From assembly GCA_965262665.1 (NCBI GenBank), contig CBDHFR010000003.1, positions 1,198,088-1,262,087 on the forward strand: a stretch of DNA of 64,000 nt, written 5' to 3'. The notes under the pieces are model-generated. The model had not been told where the DNA came from, searched no databases, and saw only the letters and a program-made list of their open reading frames with translations. Position numbers and translations under genes: made by a program. Within the stretch, counting starts at the first letter, position 1, and each line of letters begins with the position of its first letter. Below, in pieces: positions 8,460 through 18,007 of this stretch. The stretch is from CBDBND01 sp965262665. GTDB taxonomy: Bacteria; Pseudomonadota; Alphaproteobacteria; Rhodospirillales; Rhodospirillaceae.

Positions 8460-8993
8460 TCAGAACCCGAGATCGTGCTCGACTTGTTTCGTCTCCGGCG
8501 CCTTCTCCGCTTCATGTTTCCGCGCAATACCCGGCGTCCCGGTAGCAGCGTCCTGAATCGCTTCCCGGTCGCGCGCAGGTGTATGCGTCCGATCCAACGC
8601 CGTGCCCCGCTCGGCCCCAATCCCTTCTAGCGCCGAGATACGCTCACCGGTGGCAGCTGCCAGTTGCTCCCGTAATGCATTGGCATTGTCCGTCACCAGT
8701 TCGGCCCGATCCCGGGCGCGGCTGATTTCAACATAGAAGCTTTTCTGCGTGGTCAGATGGGGATGATTTGCTTCCATCGCGGCGATCACGTTGTCGACGG
8801 TGCGTCCCTGAAACGCATGCACGGTCGATGCCCAGGCATGATCGAGATGGCGAAGTTGCGGATCGTTGCGTCCGAGTTCGAGCTTGCGGCCATCCTCAAG
8901 CCGGAAGGCGACCCGGCCAACCGCAATGTGCTCATCTTTGTGCGTGTCGACCCCGACGATGACGTCGTGGCGTTGGCGTGCGATGCTAGGCAT
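8460..8993 (-). pseudogene. Chimera: IS110-type transposase start fused to a MobF relaxase/helicase C-terminus
   Basis: The first 25 residues, with VIVGVDTHKDEHIAV, are the start of an IS110-family DEDD transposase. From about residue 27 the frame continues as the RecD-like helicase tail of a conjugative TraA/TrwC relaxase: HAWASTVHAFQGRTVDNVIA, then HLTTQKSFYVEISRARDRAE, containing helicase motifs V/VI. So a deletion or IS-mediated rearrangement joined two genes in frame. Neither part could be functional alone (no relaxase domain, no Walker A, no complete DEDD core). It marks a former conjugative or integrative element next to the CRISPR operon. Confidence 0.8.
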
Positions 8994-9250
8994 GATTGTT
9001 GATCCCTTCGCATGGTCGATGGTCCGACTCGCTGGTCAGGCGGGAGGGACAGGACTGCGATGGGACCTGGTGGATCAGGCTCCTATTAGGTCACTGCCCA
9101 CCTGGCCGGCGAGGCACTACGGCGCCGCTCGGGTGGCCGACACGTCAATGCAAAGACACGAAGTCGGTCATATTATGGGTCAGACCACCCAAGGCAGCGA
9201 CGACACGAAGCATCTCAGAACAGGGCTGCTTCCCGCGAAAGGATCCTCGC
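8994..9250 (-). mobile_element. Probable non-coding left end of the IS110-type element
   Basis: About 250 bases precede the IS110-like start at 8993. IS110 elements have a long non-coding end upstream of the transposase that in some members encodes the bridge RNA. No ORF is convincing. The right limit is set by the MITE at 9251. Assignment is by position only. Confidence 0.3.
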
Positions 9251-9409
9251 AGTCAGACTAAATTAATTTGTTAGTCTAGTGAGGTGAGTTTTCGCGGTTC
9301 CGAGCCGCGCCTTGCTTGGTCAATTCCAAGCGAACAAATAGTTTAGTGCCCAAACCCAGGTAACAAGGGCCCAAGAGAGTTGGCCCTAACCAGTTACTCT
9401 GACAATGCC
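9251..9409 (-). mobile_element. MITE copy 1 (about 160 bp, GCATTGTCAGA ends)
   Basis: In reverse complement this matches 35658-35819 and 39260-39420 over its whole length with few changes. The right tip is CTGACAATGC; the left tip is degraded (CAGTCAGACTAA). It contains an internal hairpin (CTTGG-AATTG-ACCAAG type) and no ORF. The tips belong to the IS6-like TIR family seen elsewhere in the window. Confidence 0.85.
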
Positions 9410-9459
9410 CCAAAAGGGGACGGGGAAAGACGACCAAGCAAAATTAATCTGACAATGCC
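9404..9459 (-). repeat. Remnant end of a second MITE type abutting copy 1
   Basis: In reverse complement it reads GGCATTGTCAGATTAA, then TTTGCTTGGTCGTC and TCCCCGTCCCCTTTTGGGG, the same start as the element at 13857-14020. It shares the CATTGTCAG tip with MITE copy 1 and sits exactly where the TonB receptor gene is cut. Confidence 0.65.
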
Positions 9460-9461
9460 AC

Positions 9462-9671
9462 CGGACGGAAGAACTATTCAAAATCAATGCTCGTGCCGGA
9501 ATCGATTTGACCGAGAACACCACCATTGAAGTTTTTGGCACTAATCTCACCAATAGCAAGGTTCTTTCCAACACAAACGGAACGACCACTGGTCCCGGGG
9601 GCAGCCGCAAGGCCTTCACAGCGTTTTACCAAAGACGGGAATTCGGTGTGCGTCTGAAGGCATCCTTCTAA
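9462..9671 (+). pseudogene. TonB-dependent receptor, last ~69 residues
   Basis: The open frame ending at TAA 9669-9671 encodes NARAGIDLTENTTIEVFGTN, then LTNSKVLS..., and ends in FYQRREFGVRLKASF. Alternating beta strands, 'L..NT.IEVFGTNLTN' and a terminal aromatic (F) are typical of TonB-dependent outer-membrane receptors. The 5' part (normally more than 600 codons) is missing, replaced by MITE ends at 9251-9459. A strong terminator follows. Confidence 0.75.
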
Positions 9672-9697
9672 GCCTCAGGTCCGACCAGGCTAGGTTG

Positions 9698-9737
9698 AAG
9701 GCCGGTCCCTAAGTCTGGGGGACCGGCCTTCTTTTTT
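9698..9737 (+). terminator. Strong intrinsic terminator after the TonB receptor remnant
   Basis: AAGGCCGGTCCC and GGGGACCGGCCTT pair around a short loop and are followed by CTTTTTT. A long GC-rich stem with a T-run is a classic Rho-independent terminator on the plus strand, 27 bases after the stop codon. Confidence 0.88.
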
Positions 9738-9763
9738 GGCACCGCGCAAGGCTATGCTCATGC

Positions 9764-11278
9764 ATGAGAATGTTCCGAGCCTTTGCATATATCGTCGCTG
9801 TTGCCACCACCGTCTTGGCACTGCCACACCGTGTTGACGCTCAGTCGCTTCGCGTTGCCGTGCCGCAACTGCCGGTGTTCCAAGGCGTGCCTTACGGCCG
9901 GCCGTTCGGCGGTAACCCCGAAGCCTTCACCATTCCGGCTTTGTTCGAAGGCCTCACGTATTTGGATGCCAATGGCGAACTGCAGCCACTGTTAGCGGTA
10001 TCATGGGAACGAGTAACCGACACCCATTGGCAGTTTCGTTTGCGCGAAGGCGTGAGGTTTTCCAACGGTGCGGCGTTTACGGCCGATGTGGTGCGGCGCA
10101 ATCTGGACTTCATACATGAAGAAACCAGTGCGGTGTATTCAGTGGTGCAACAGGTCGCCCACATCAGCCGCATCACCGTTCAGGATTCCCTTACGGTCGA
10201 TGTTTTTACAAGGCGGCCAGATCCCTTTCTGCCGCAACTGATGTCGATTTTCTACATGGTCGAACCCGGGCAATGGCAGTCTCTGGGCCAAAACGGTTTT
10301 GGCCGTGATCCCGTCGGAACTGGACCGTTCCAGGTGGTCGCCTGGACCGATTCCGTTGTCCGCTTTACCGCTGCTGATACCGCTTGGCGCCGGGCCCGGT
10401 CGGACGCTTTGAACATTCTCGAAGTCAACAATCCGACCACACGGCTGCAAGGCCTTTTGTCGGGAGACCTCGACGTCATTTTTTCCACGGGGCCCGACGA
10501 CCGCACCATCATCGAAGGGGAAGGGCACACGGTTTATGTCCGGGCCACGCCCGGTGTCATCACCTTGCCGTTCAATCTTACCGTCGACTCACCACTGCGC
10601 GATGTCCGTGTACGCCGGGCCCTCAACCACGCGGTCAATAACGCGACCATCGTAAAGGCAATCCTCGGTGAAGAAGCCGTGGTGCCCATACAATTCACTT
10701 CCCATATGGCCTTTGGCTACGATCCGGCTTACGCCCCTTATGCCTATGATCTCGACCGCGCCCGTGCGCTGTTGGCGGAAGCGGGGTATGCCAACGGGTT
10801 CGATTTGCCCGTTGAAGTGGCGCAAGGATTGTCCAGCTACTCTGCTTCCATTTATCAGTTGGTGGCTGCCGATTTGGCCGCCATTAACGTCGACATGGTC
10901 ATCCGGCCCGTGCCTGTCGCCCGTTATATGGGAATCCTCATGCAAGGGCAGTGGAACGGGACCATGGGGATCAATCTGGATTACGCCGTTGACCCGACCA
11001 TGGATGCCCTAGTGCCGATCCAACGGCATTCCTGTGCCGGGGCCATCATCTGGTATTGCGATCAAGCCATTACGCCGCTGTTGGCGGCGGCGCAATCGAC
11101 AGCGGCACTGGCTGACCGCTTGGAACTGACCAAACGGGTGGTCCGTCGCCAAACGGAACAGGCGCCGGGACTCTTGCTGTGGGAAAAGATAAGATTTGAC
11201 GCCGTCTCAAACCGGGTGGAGGGGTTCGTTCACGATCTCAATTTTGTCCACTACGACCGGCTGACAACGCGAGACTAG
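9764..11278 (+). CDS. ABC transporter substrate-binding protein (peptide/nickel type, SBP_bac_5)
   Basis: 504 residues with a Sec signal peptide (MRMFRAFAYIVAVATTVLAL...VDA). It shows the DppA/OppA pattern: ALFEGLTYLDANGELQPLLA, 'W....D..WQFRLREGVRFSNG', then DPVGTGPFQV, and a lobe-II region with DVRVRRALNHAVNN. It would bind peptides or similar ligands in the periplasm. No permease or ATPase genes are adjacent, so its transporter must be elsewhere or lost. The ligand cannot be predicted. The ORF is intact. Confidence 0.88.
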   Translation: MRMFRAFAYIVAVATTVLALPHRVDAQSLRVAVPQLPVFQGVPYGRPFGGNPEAFTIPALFEGLTYLDANGELQPLLAVSWERVTDTHWQFRLREGVRFSNGAAFTADVVRRNLDFIHEETSAVYSVVQQVAHISRITVQDSLTVDVFTRRPDPFLPQLMSIFYMVEPGQWQSLGQNGFGRDPVGTGPFQVVAWTDSVVRFTAADTAWRRARSDALNILEVNNPTTRLQGLLSGDLDVIFSTGPDDRTIIEGEGHTVYVRATPGVITLPFNLTVDSPLRDVRVRRALNHAVNNATIVKAILGEEAVVPIQFTSHMAFGYDPAYAPYAYDLDRARALLAEAGYANGFDLPVEVAQGLSSYSASIYQLVAADLAAINVDMVIRPVPVARYMGILMQGQWNGTMGINLDYAVDPTMDALVPIQRHSCAGAIIWYCDQAITPLLAAAQSTAALADRLELTKRVVRRQTEQAPGLLLWEKIRFDAVSNRVEGFVHDLNFVHYDRLTTRD

Positions 11279-11315
11279 GGGTGCCTCAATCTATCCCCGG
11301 CCGGAACGTGTCAAG

Positions 11316-11343
11316 GGCGGCGTAAAAATGGGCCACGGTAGCG
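11316..11343. repeat. Short IS21-like end remnant
   Basis: GGCGGCGTAAAAATGGGCCAC resembles the recurring 'GGCGGCGTAAAA.T..GCCA' blocks found in IS21-family ends. A larger remnant of the same kind lies at 14062-14128. No istA/istB sequence is present. Confidence 0.4.
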
Positions 11344-11402
11344 CCGGCATTGAAGCGGTGCGGGCGGCATTGTCAGACTAAATTGATCTGTTATACCACC
11401 GG

Positions 11403-12156
11403 TCATTGAATTTGACCTTCGTGTGCCCATTTGCGCATACCAATCGACATGATTTTCGAGGGCTTGTCGATGAGCTTGTTCCAGGCGTGGCATGCCGCAT
11501 CGACGATGTCTTCGTAACTGTCGAAGACGCGGTGCGACAGGTAGGTCTGGCGCAGGTACTGCCAGATGTTTTCGGCCGGGTTCAGCTCCGGCGATCTGGG
11601 CGGCAGGAACAGCGGCGTGATGTTGTCGGGGAACTCCAATTCGGTGGTGGTGTGCCAGCCGGCGCGGTCCATGAGGAGGACGGCGTGTGAGCCGTCGGCG
11701 ACGGTGCGGCTAATCTCTTCGAGATGGGCCGGCATGGCATGGGTGCCGGCGAACGGCATCGCCACGGCCGCACCGGTACCGCGCGCCGGGCAGACGGCGC
11801 CGAACAGATAGGCGCTCTGGTAGCGCTGGTCCTTGGGCTGACGCGGACGGCTGCCGGTGCGCGCCCACTGCCGGACGATGCCGTTCTTCTGGCCAAGGCG
11901 CATCTCGTCTTGCCACCACAGCTCGACCGGCGTTGCGGGCGGCCGGTGGCTACCGCCGCGGCGAGCGCCCGGGGGAAGTTTCTTTAAACGTCTCCAGCAT
12001 TGCCGCATCTTGGCCCGGATGGCGCACCCGGGCGCTCATGTGCGAGAAGCCGAGATCGTGCAGCAGGCGCGAGACCGAGCGCTCGTGATACTCCACCCCG
12101 AAGCGGTCCCGGATAACCTCCTTGAGGTCGAGCCGGCGCCAGCGGCGGAGCCTCAT
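11403..12156 (-). pseudogene. IS630-family transposase, frameshifted and 5'-truncated
   Basis: Two overlapping frames make one transposase: residues from 12156 (DRFGVEYHERSVSRLLHDLG, FSHMSARVRHPGQDA) and, after a shift near 11995 at the TTTAAAGAAA tract, the DDE part with WWQDEMRLGQKNGIVRQWAR, AVLLMDRAGWHTT and FLPPRSPELNPAENIWQYLR. All three catalytic acids are visible. The first helix-turn-helix is missing. A programmed shift is possible at the A-rich tract, but the N-terminal truncation argues for a dead copy. Confidence 0.8.
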
Positions 12157-12257
12157 GGAGTAGTGGCCAGCGCCGTCTGAGCGTTTGCGTAATTCGCTCT
12201 TAATCTCGGTGGCTCAAGAGCGGCGCTGGTCCTACGAATTTTCAAGGGTGATTCACC

Positions 12258-12728
12258 ATGCCGTTCCAAATTCTGAGAGGAAAAGAGAGACTAGGCGGGA
12301 CCCTGCCACCTTCTGAGGCTGTAGGGGCCTATATCGTAGTGGGGGGACACGAACTGGATGAAAAGAGGTGCAGCCCGGCTGATATCCTGGCCTACCTCAA
12401 AGGGTTGAAAGTCACCCAAGGCCGATTGGCCGGATCACGGTTTAAGGTCCTACCCTGGCAGCGCCAGTTTGTGACTGGGGCATTTGTCGATAACGTCCAA
12501 TCGGCTGCGCTCAGCGTGGCAAGAGGCAACGGCAAGACCGCCCTGTTAAGCGGCATCGCGTGCGCCACATTAGACGGGCCGCTCATGGTGCCAAGGGGCG
12601 AAACCATCATCGTTGCCAGTTCATTTGAACAAGCCAGGATAGCGTTTGAACATGTGATCGCGTTTATGGGTGACAAGTTAGATGACCGTAAATGCTGGAA
12701 GGTTACCTCAGGCGAACTGTTGAAATAA
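12258..12728 (+). pseudogene. Phage terminase large subunit, N-terminal fragment (copy 1)
   Basis: 156 codons homologous to the TerL start at 27262 (minus). Shared blocks include MPFQI.., LKGLKVTQGRLAGSRFKVLP, WQR.FV.GAF and SVARGNGKTALLSGIACATL (the Walker A-like motif) and ETIIVASSFEQARIAFEH. Homology stops after WKV, about residue 150, and the frame ends in unrelated sequence. The leader just upstream (GAATTTTCAAGGGTGATTCA) is also shared with the other copy. Only the start of the ATPase domain remains. Confidence 0.8.
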
Positions 12729-12872
12729 CGGAAAGGGTTGTGCATCGCTGGAGGCTAGGAGACTTTAATTCCCAGCTCAAGCCGATTTAGTCTGACAATG
12801 CCCTTCACCCCCAATGAATGCGCCAACTATTTTACAAACTCGGGCTACAAACCGGATTGATCCGAAAATGCT

Positions 12873-13769
12873 CTAGCCCACGGTCTTGGACAAATCGTGG
12901 CCGATACACAGCACCACGCATCCGCCATCAGTGGCAGATTTGTGCGGTACGCTGAGCGCCTCCCCAGTACGCCACAGGAGAAAACCTCCTTCCCGCAGCG
13001 CCAGGTCGTGCCGCGCTCCGTTCTCCCCAACGTCAACGCGGATATCCCCAGATATGATAAAAAGCCAGGGCGACGGCTGACCCCCTAGAACCTTTAAAGG
13101 TTCGCCAAGCGCTGTCCAATCGGCGGGAATGTGTACAAGACAGACCGCCCCGGAGTGCTCAACGCCCTCGGCCAAGGGTTTAACCTTCCAACCCGCCACC
13201 ATGGGATGCTTTTGCCAAGCGACGTCACCACTATCGAAGATACGGGCATAGGCAAAATTAGTGCGGTCATCATCGGCGCTGCCGTCGAAAGGAATCGCAA
13301 CCGTTTCCTTTGCCGCTTCCGGCTCGGCCACACCAGTGCCCGGACCCGTGTTCCAGTACAGGATCACCGACCCCGTTTCGGAAAGGGGTTCGGCCATGAG
13401 CCCATGAATGCTCTTGGGCTGCCGGTCCATGAACAGATGGCGGCGGAACATTACCAGTTCACCTTCATCGTCCCTGACTCCGGAAAACTCCCAATGAGGA
13501 AAGTCGCCGAACAGGTGATAGGCCCGTTCCGTTACGGAGTTGTGGTAATGGCGGTGGGGTAGTTGGACCACGTCGGGCACGGCGCCGGGCGGCACATAGC
13601 CCATTCTGATCTCGGCTCTTGTCGCGTCGTCAAAAGCTAGAAGCCGGCGTTTGTAACCAGGGATGCCCGGGCTGTCCTCCCAGGGCATGGTATTTGTATC
13701 AATGAAGGTGAAGGGTGTCGTAGCCAACTGTTCAGTCTCCGTTGCGAAAACTATATCTGATTGATCCAA
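12873..13769 (-). CDS. Cupin-fold protein of unknown function
   Basis: 298 residues, no signal peptide. It contains VVQLPHRHYHNSVTERAYHL, a histidine-rich cupin-1-like motif, followed by GDFPHWEFSG, and a second beta-rich half ending in a cupin-2-like GGFLLWRTGEALSVPHKS. Such bicupins can be metal enzymes or ChrR-type anti-sigma domains; no sigma factor gene is adjacent. Isolated among IS remnants but intact. Confidence 0.6.
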   Translation of the reverse strand: MDQSDIVFATETEQLATTPFTFIDTNTMPWEDSPGIPGYKRRLLAFDDATRAEIRMGYVPPGAVPDVVQLPHRHYHNSVTERAYHLFGDFPHWEFSGVRDDEGELVMFRRHLFMDRQPKSIHGLMAEPLSETGSVILYWNTGPGTGVAEPEAAKETVAIPFDGSADDDRTNFAYARIFDSGDVAWQKHPMVAGWKVKPLAEGVEHSGAVCLVHIPADWTALGEPLKVLGGQPSPWLFIISGDIRVDVGENGARHDLALREGGFLLWRTGEALSVPHKSATDGGCVVLCIGHDLSKTVG

Positions 13770-13856
13770 ACATAGAACTGGTGACCAGTATGGTCACCGT
13801 TGGCCTTGCCTCACTGTTTTATGGTGATCAAGCTTACGCCGCCTGTTCCTGCCGTT

Positions 13857-14020
13857 GGCATTGTCAGATTAAGTTTTCTTGGTTGTCTCTCCCTGTCCCC
13901 TTTTGGGGATTTCAGGGCGCAAAAAACAGGTTTTGTCTGGCTTAGATCGGACAAGCACGGGCGACGAAGCTGGCTCGACAACGGGAAAATTCTAGCATAC
14001 GATTTTAGTCTGACAATGCC
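13857..14020. mobile_element. MITE, second type (164 bp, GGCATTGTCAGATTAAG end)
   Basis: Its tips GGCATTGTCAGATTAAG and TTTTAGTCTGACAATGCC are inverted. The interior is non-coding. The left 50 bases match the remnant at 9404-9459 but the interior differs from the MITE at 9251, 35658 and 39260, so at least two non-autonomous types share these ends. Confidence 0.7.
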
Positions 14021-14061
14021 GGCTGGCCAACTCGGATACCGCCTCTTCGCCCTTCAGATGT

Positions 14062-14128
14062 CAATGGCGGCGCAAAACTGGGCCATTAGGGCGGCGTAAA
14101 AGTATGCCAGTTAAAAGTATGCCAGTTT
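14062..14128. repeat. IS21-like end remnant
   Basis: Blocks TCAATGGCGGCGCAAAACTG, GGCGGCGTAAAAGTATGCCA and a further AAAAGTATGCCAG resemble the multiple repeats at IS21-family termini. No transposase gene remains. Confidence 0.45.
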
Positions 14129-14268
14129 CGGAAGTAGCGGTTGCTTTGGGCCTGCGGTAACGATCAGACGGAAACCCAGTCGCAAGACCGGACCCCATCC
14201 CAAATGTTTGCCGTCATTTCCCAAGTACCTGATAATCCTGTATGGCGTGAAATTCCTATGGGTGCGTT

Positions 14269-17200
14269 ATGATCGGACGAACAGTGAGGTGTGGAGTCTG
14301 GAGTCTGGAGTTCTTAAGCCGAATAGTTTTTGCGTTCGCGCTGGTCATGTGCTTTAGCAGCTTGAGTTTCTCTGCAGATTCTGAGCCACGCCCGCCGCGC
14401 CCAACTGAAATTGATCAGCCCGACATTCAAGAACGCCTTACGCGCCTGCCCGCGTTGCGGGCTCAACTCTTTTTCTCAGAACCACAAGTAGAGCAGGATG
14501 ACAAAGAGCGATCCTCAACAGCTGTCATCGGAGTCAAGAGAACACAGACCGTAAAAGTCAATCCCACCGCGGTCAGCCACATGAAGGCTGCAGTGCCATT
14601 GCGGCTCGACCGGGAGTCTAATGCGCCGAGCGCCGACCCCACCAAGCATGTGTTGAACTTTTTTGACGTTGATCTGGATGTCGTCAATCTTGAACAGAAG
14701 CGCAATGAGTTAGGGCTTATCGTCTGGCGCGGCACGGTTGTCGGTGATCCCTACAGTTCCGTCACTTTGGTGTTTGACAATGGCGCTATCACCGGTCGCG
14801 TCATGACACAGGGGCAAGTCTTTGCGATTACACCCATGGGGCGGGGGTGGCATCGGCTATCTGAAATCGATGAGTCGGCGCGGCCAGAAATGAAAGATGA
14901 CGCCATACGCCCGCCGGTGCCCGAGCCCGGCGCGGCCAAACCAAGTCGCAAATCCAACTCAAGTTTTGAGTCTGCTCAAGTGGAAGGAGATACGATCATC
15001 ACGGTTTTGGTGGTCTACACACCAACGACCGTGGCTGAATATCCAAATATTCGCTCGGAAATCTCGCTCGCCGTCGCTTGGCTTAACACGGCGCTCACAA
15101 ACTCAGAGGTCACCGCGGAGGTTCGGATCGTCGGTATTGACCAGGTCAACTACACAAATGCGGCGCCAGCGCTTGAAGTCATTACTGATGCTCAGCAAGG
15201 TGTTGAGGATTTCGCGAGGATTCATGATCAGAGGGCTGCACTCGATGCCGACCTGCTGTCTGTGTGGGCTTTCGAGGCTACGGTTGACGGCGGTATCGCC
15301 TACCGGCTCGATAATATTACCGAATTTCCCAACCAGCCTGAGTGGGCTGTCAGTTTGGTGGCCTATCCCCATCCGGGCCTCTTCGCCCATGAAATCGGTC
15401 ATAACCTCGGCGGGAGACATGATCGCTACGCCGAAGACGATGATCAGCCAGGACCCGCCGAATACAATTTTGGCTACGTCGTTACCGATGCCCAGTTCCG
15501 TACCATTATGGCGTACTCAAATGAGTGCTCGGACTTAGAGATTTCATGCCCCAGGCTGCAATACTTCAGCAATCCCGGTATCACCGTGAATGGGGCGGCC
15601 CTTGGAATCGACGCGAACGCCGCGGAAGCAGCGCACAACGCACGGGAGTTTAACGAGAACGTCAATCTGATCGCTGACCTTGGAAGCCAGCTTGCCGATC
15701 CCGCATCGCCCATACTGGTCACGTTAGTCAGTGGTACCGGTTCTGTTGTAAGTGAACCGGCTGGGATAGATTGCGGCAATGCCTGCAGTGCCCGGTACGA
15801 CACAGATCAGGTCGTAACGTTGACGGCGCAGTACGTCCCGGGGTGGGCTTTCGAAAGCTGGTCGGGAGCATGTTCGGGCTATGATAGAACGTGCGAAATC
15901 ACACTGTCGGAGAGCGCAAGCGTAACGGCAACGTTCACGCCCGCGGTTTTGCCCTCGGTTCTGTTCTCGTCTAAACAGACAACCGGCCAATCCTTCTTGC
16001 GCTTTTATAACGCAGGCACGACCACCGAGACGGTGCGGGTTGATTTATCGGATCAGGAAACGGGCGCTTACCTATCCACATATACCAGCCCGCCTATTGC
16101 CGCCCGGGTTTCCATCCAGGTTGCTGTGACGGATATGGAGTCCAGTCTTGATCCCGGCACGGACGTGCCCGCTTACTATTCGGCCGCTGTGCACGGTGGC
16201 TTCGAAGGTTGGCTTCAGCACGTTCTATGGAGTCCTGTAGACGGCACGCTGACAAATCTCAGCACCTGTGACTTCGGCGTGACCGGCGGCGCGGATGCGC
16301 TGGCCAATGTCCACACCTCTCAGCTCGATAACGGATACCCTAGTGCGGTCGTTGTCACCAATAGAACGAAAGTGAACTCGTCATTCACACTCGGACTCTA
16401 CAACGCCGCCAATGGCGAGAAGTTGGCAACCTATGAAACACCTGAACTTTCCCGCGGTGGCGGCCAGGTCGTGATTCCCTCCGCCGATATCGAAGCGGAT
16501 GCCGGCATCAATACCAAAGGCATCAATCACTTCGTCATTCGCGTCGAAGGTTTATCAGGTTCGCCTTCACCCAATTTTAATCCCGAGACACCGGCTTTCT
16601 TGCAGCATCTGGTGCGCAACATCCAAGCCGGGGTGATCACGGATATGACGACCATATGTTCATTCTCAGACCCGCCTGATCCCTATCCAACGGTTGCTGT
16701 GCTTAAAACCGGTTCTTTGTTTTCGTCAGAACACACCCTGGCGCAGTCATTCCTGCGCTTTCACAACAACGATTCATCGGCTGGGTCTGTCCATGTCACC
16801 CTTTCCGACCAGGAGCTAAGGCGGCTGGGCGAATGGACCAGTAATGTCATTCAGCCCGGAGCGTCGGTTCAGGTGACCATCACGGATGTGGAGTCGGGCA
16901 TTAATCCCGGTACGCAGAAACCCAAGTACTATTCCGCATCTCTGCAGACGGAGTTTGACGGTTGGTTCCAGCACGTGTTGTGGAGCCCTGCCGATGGAAC
17001 CCTTTCTAATCTCAGCACCTGTGAGGCGGGAATCTCTTCAAACCGCACAACATTGAACGGCGTTCATACGTCTACGCTTCAGGCGGATTATCCCAGCACC
17101 GTTGTTGTCAACAACACCTCGGCGTCCGCCGCGCCGGTGACGCTCGGTTTGTATAACGCCATCACCGGCAATCAGCTCGGAACCTACTTTGTGGGCACCC

Positions 17201-17754
17201 TTCCCGGAAGAGGGCAGGCGGTGATTCCCGTCACTACCTTGGAGTCCGGTGCCAGTGTCGACCCCAATGGTGCTTTTCACTACGTCATCCAGGTCGAGAC
17301 TGAGTCCTTCCAAGGGTTTTTGCAGCATGTCGTCGATAATCGCGGGGCGGGTGTGATTACCGATATGTCCACGGCCTGCGCGCTGCCCGCTCTTAGCCTG
17401 GAGCTGGGCAACAAGTGCGAGTTTTCCAATCAGGCCTGCCCCCTGGCGGTTGGCGCACGTGTCGCCGGGCAGGCCAAGGATATGTCCGGCGGCGGGGCAT
17501 GGTACGCGCTCGATCTTGAGGGAGGTCGGAATTACTCCATTGATGTGCAGGGTCTCTCTGATGGACAGGGTACTCTCCGGTTCCCGCACTTTCGAGTTCG
17601 GAATCCGACTTATGATATTGTCTTCGGCGGCGATGATGAAGGCCCCTTTACACCCTCAGTTACAGGCGAATACCTGTTGTGGGTGAGCGGCAGTGCGGGC
17701 ACTCCAGGCGACGCAGCCGGCACGTTTGTCGTGACGGTTGAAGAAAGTCAGTAG
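14269..17754 (+). CDS. Secreted reprolysin-like zinc metalloprotease with two repeated C-terminal domains
   Basis: 1161 residues. Signal peptide about 1-36. A propeptide-like region precedes the catalytic domain, which has HEIGHNLGGRHD at residues 374-385 (metzincin HExxHxxGxxHD) and a Met-turn IMAYS at about 413-417. Residues about 478-555 form a beta-rich 'GSVVSEPAGIDCGNAC...WSGAC' repeat. Then two copies (about 563-812 and 815-1046) of a domain starting SFLRF(Y/H)N with QHVLWSP.DGTL.NLSTC and later LQH(L/V)V.N..AGVITDM. The tail (about 1050-1161) looks like a PPC domain. An extracellular protease; target unknown. Related domains occur at 21538 and 41549. Confidence 0.87.
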   Translation: MIGRTVRCGVWSLEFLSRIVFAFALVMCFSSLSFSADSEPRPPRPTEIDQPDIQERLTRLPALRAQLFFSEPQVEQDDKERSSTAVIGVKRTQTVKVNPTAVSHMKAAVPLRLDRESNAPSADPTKHVLNFFDVDLDVVNLEQKRNELGLIVWRGTVVGDPYSSVTLVFDNGAITGRVMTQGQVFAITPMGRGWHRLSEIDESARPEMKDDAIRPPVPEPGAAKPSRKSNSSFESAQVEGDTIITVLVVYTPTTVAEYPNIRSEISLAVAWLNTALTNSEVTAEVRIVGIDQVNYTNAAPALEVITDAQQGVEDFARIHDQRAALDADLLSVWAFEATVDGGIAYRLDNITEFPNQPEWAVSLVAYPHPGLFAHEIGHNLGGRHDRYAEDDDQPGPAEYNFGYVVTDAQFRTIMAYSNECSDLEISCPRLQYFSNPGITVNGAALGIDANAAEAAHNAREFNENVNLIADLGSQLADPASPILVTLVSGTGSVVSEPAGIDCGNACSARYDTDQVVTLTAQYVPGWAFESWSGACSGYDRTCEITLSESASVTATFTPAVLPSVLFSSKQTTGQSFLRFYNAGTTTETVRVDLSDQETGAYLSTYTSPPIAARVSIQVAVTDMESSLDPGTDVPAYYSAAVHGGFEGWLQHVLWSPVDGTLTNLSTCDFGVTGGADALANVHTSQLDNGYPSAVVVTNRTKVNSSFTLGLYNAANGEKLATYETPELSRGGGQVVIPSADIEADAGINTKGINHFVIRVEGLSGSPSPNFNPETPAFLQHLVRNIQAGVITDMTTICSFSDPPDPYPTVAVLKTGSLFSSEHTLAQSFLRFHNNDSSAGSVHVTLSDQELRRLGEWTSNVIQPGASVQVTITDVESGINPGTQKPKYYSASLQTEFDGWFQHVLWSPADGTLSNLSTCEAGISSNRTTLNGVHTSTLQADYPSTVVVNNTSASAAPVTLGLYNAITGNQLGTYFVGTLPGRGQAVIPVTTLESGASVDPNGAFHYVIQVETESFQGFLQHVVDNRGAGVITDMSTACALPALSLELGNKCEFSNQACPLAVGARVAGQAKDMSGGGAWYALDLEGGRNYSIDVQGLSDGQGTLRFPHFRVRNPTYDIVFGGDDEGPFTPSVTGEYLLWVSGSAGTPGDAAGTFVVTVEESQ

Positions 17755-17778
17755 CTCTATATCGCAGAGCTTTGTTTC
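17753..17778 (+). terminator. Possible terminator of the metalloprotease gene
   Basis: AGCTCT and AGAGCT form a 6-bp stem with a 7-base loop overlapping the stop codon, followed by TTGTTT. The stem is short; moderate to low confidence. Confidence 0.4.
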
Positions 17779-18007
17779 GGTTTGTGCCGTCCACAGCACG
17801 TCCACATCAGCCGAAACGGCATTACAGTCATAGCAAAGCAAGTAACAAGCAGCGATTGTGATCGTGTCTGACGTGAGCTTCTATGGGACAGATTGTAAGA
17901 CCGTATGTCCTTCTGCGGCTGTCTTGTGATGGGGCGGTTCGCCCTACACTGGCGGCTTTCAACGAGGGTTGCTCAATGAGCAGGGCCTCAAGCCAGGAGG
18001 GCGAACC

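Larger units (their letters stand above)
11366..12802. mobile_element. 1.4-kb unit bounded by GGCATTGTCAGACTAA ends
   Basis: The left tip GGCATTGTCAGACTAAATT (11366) and right tip TTTAGTCTGACAATGCC (ending 12802) are inverted. Between them lie an IS630 transposase remnant and a TerL fragment. It may be a MITE of the IS6-like family split by later insertions, or cargo trapped between two ends. No clear target duplication is seen. Confidence 0.45.
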
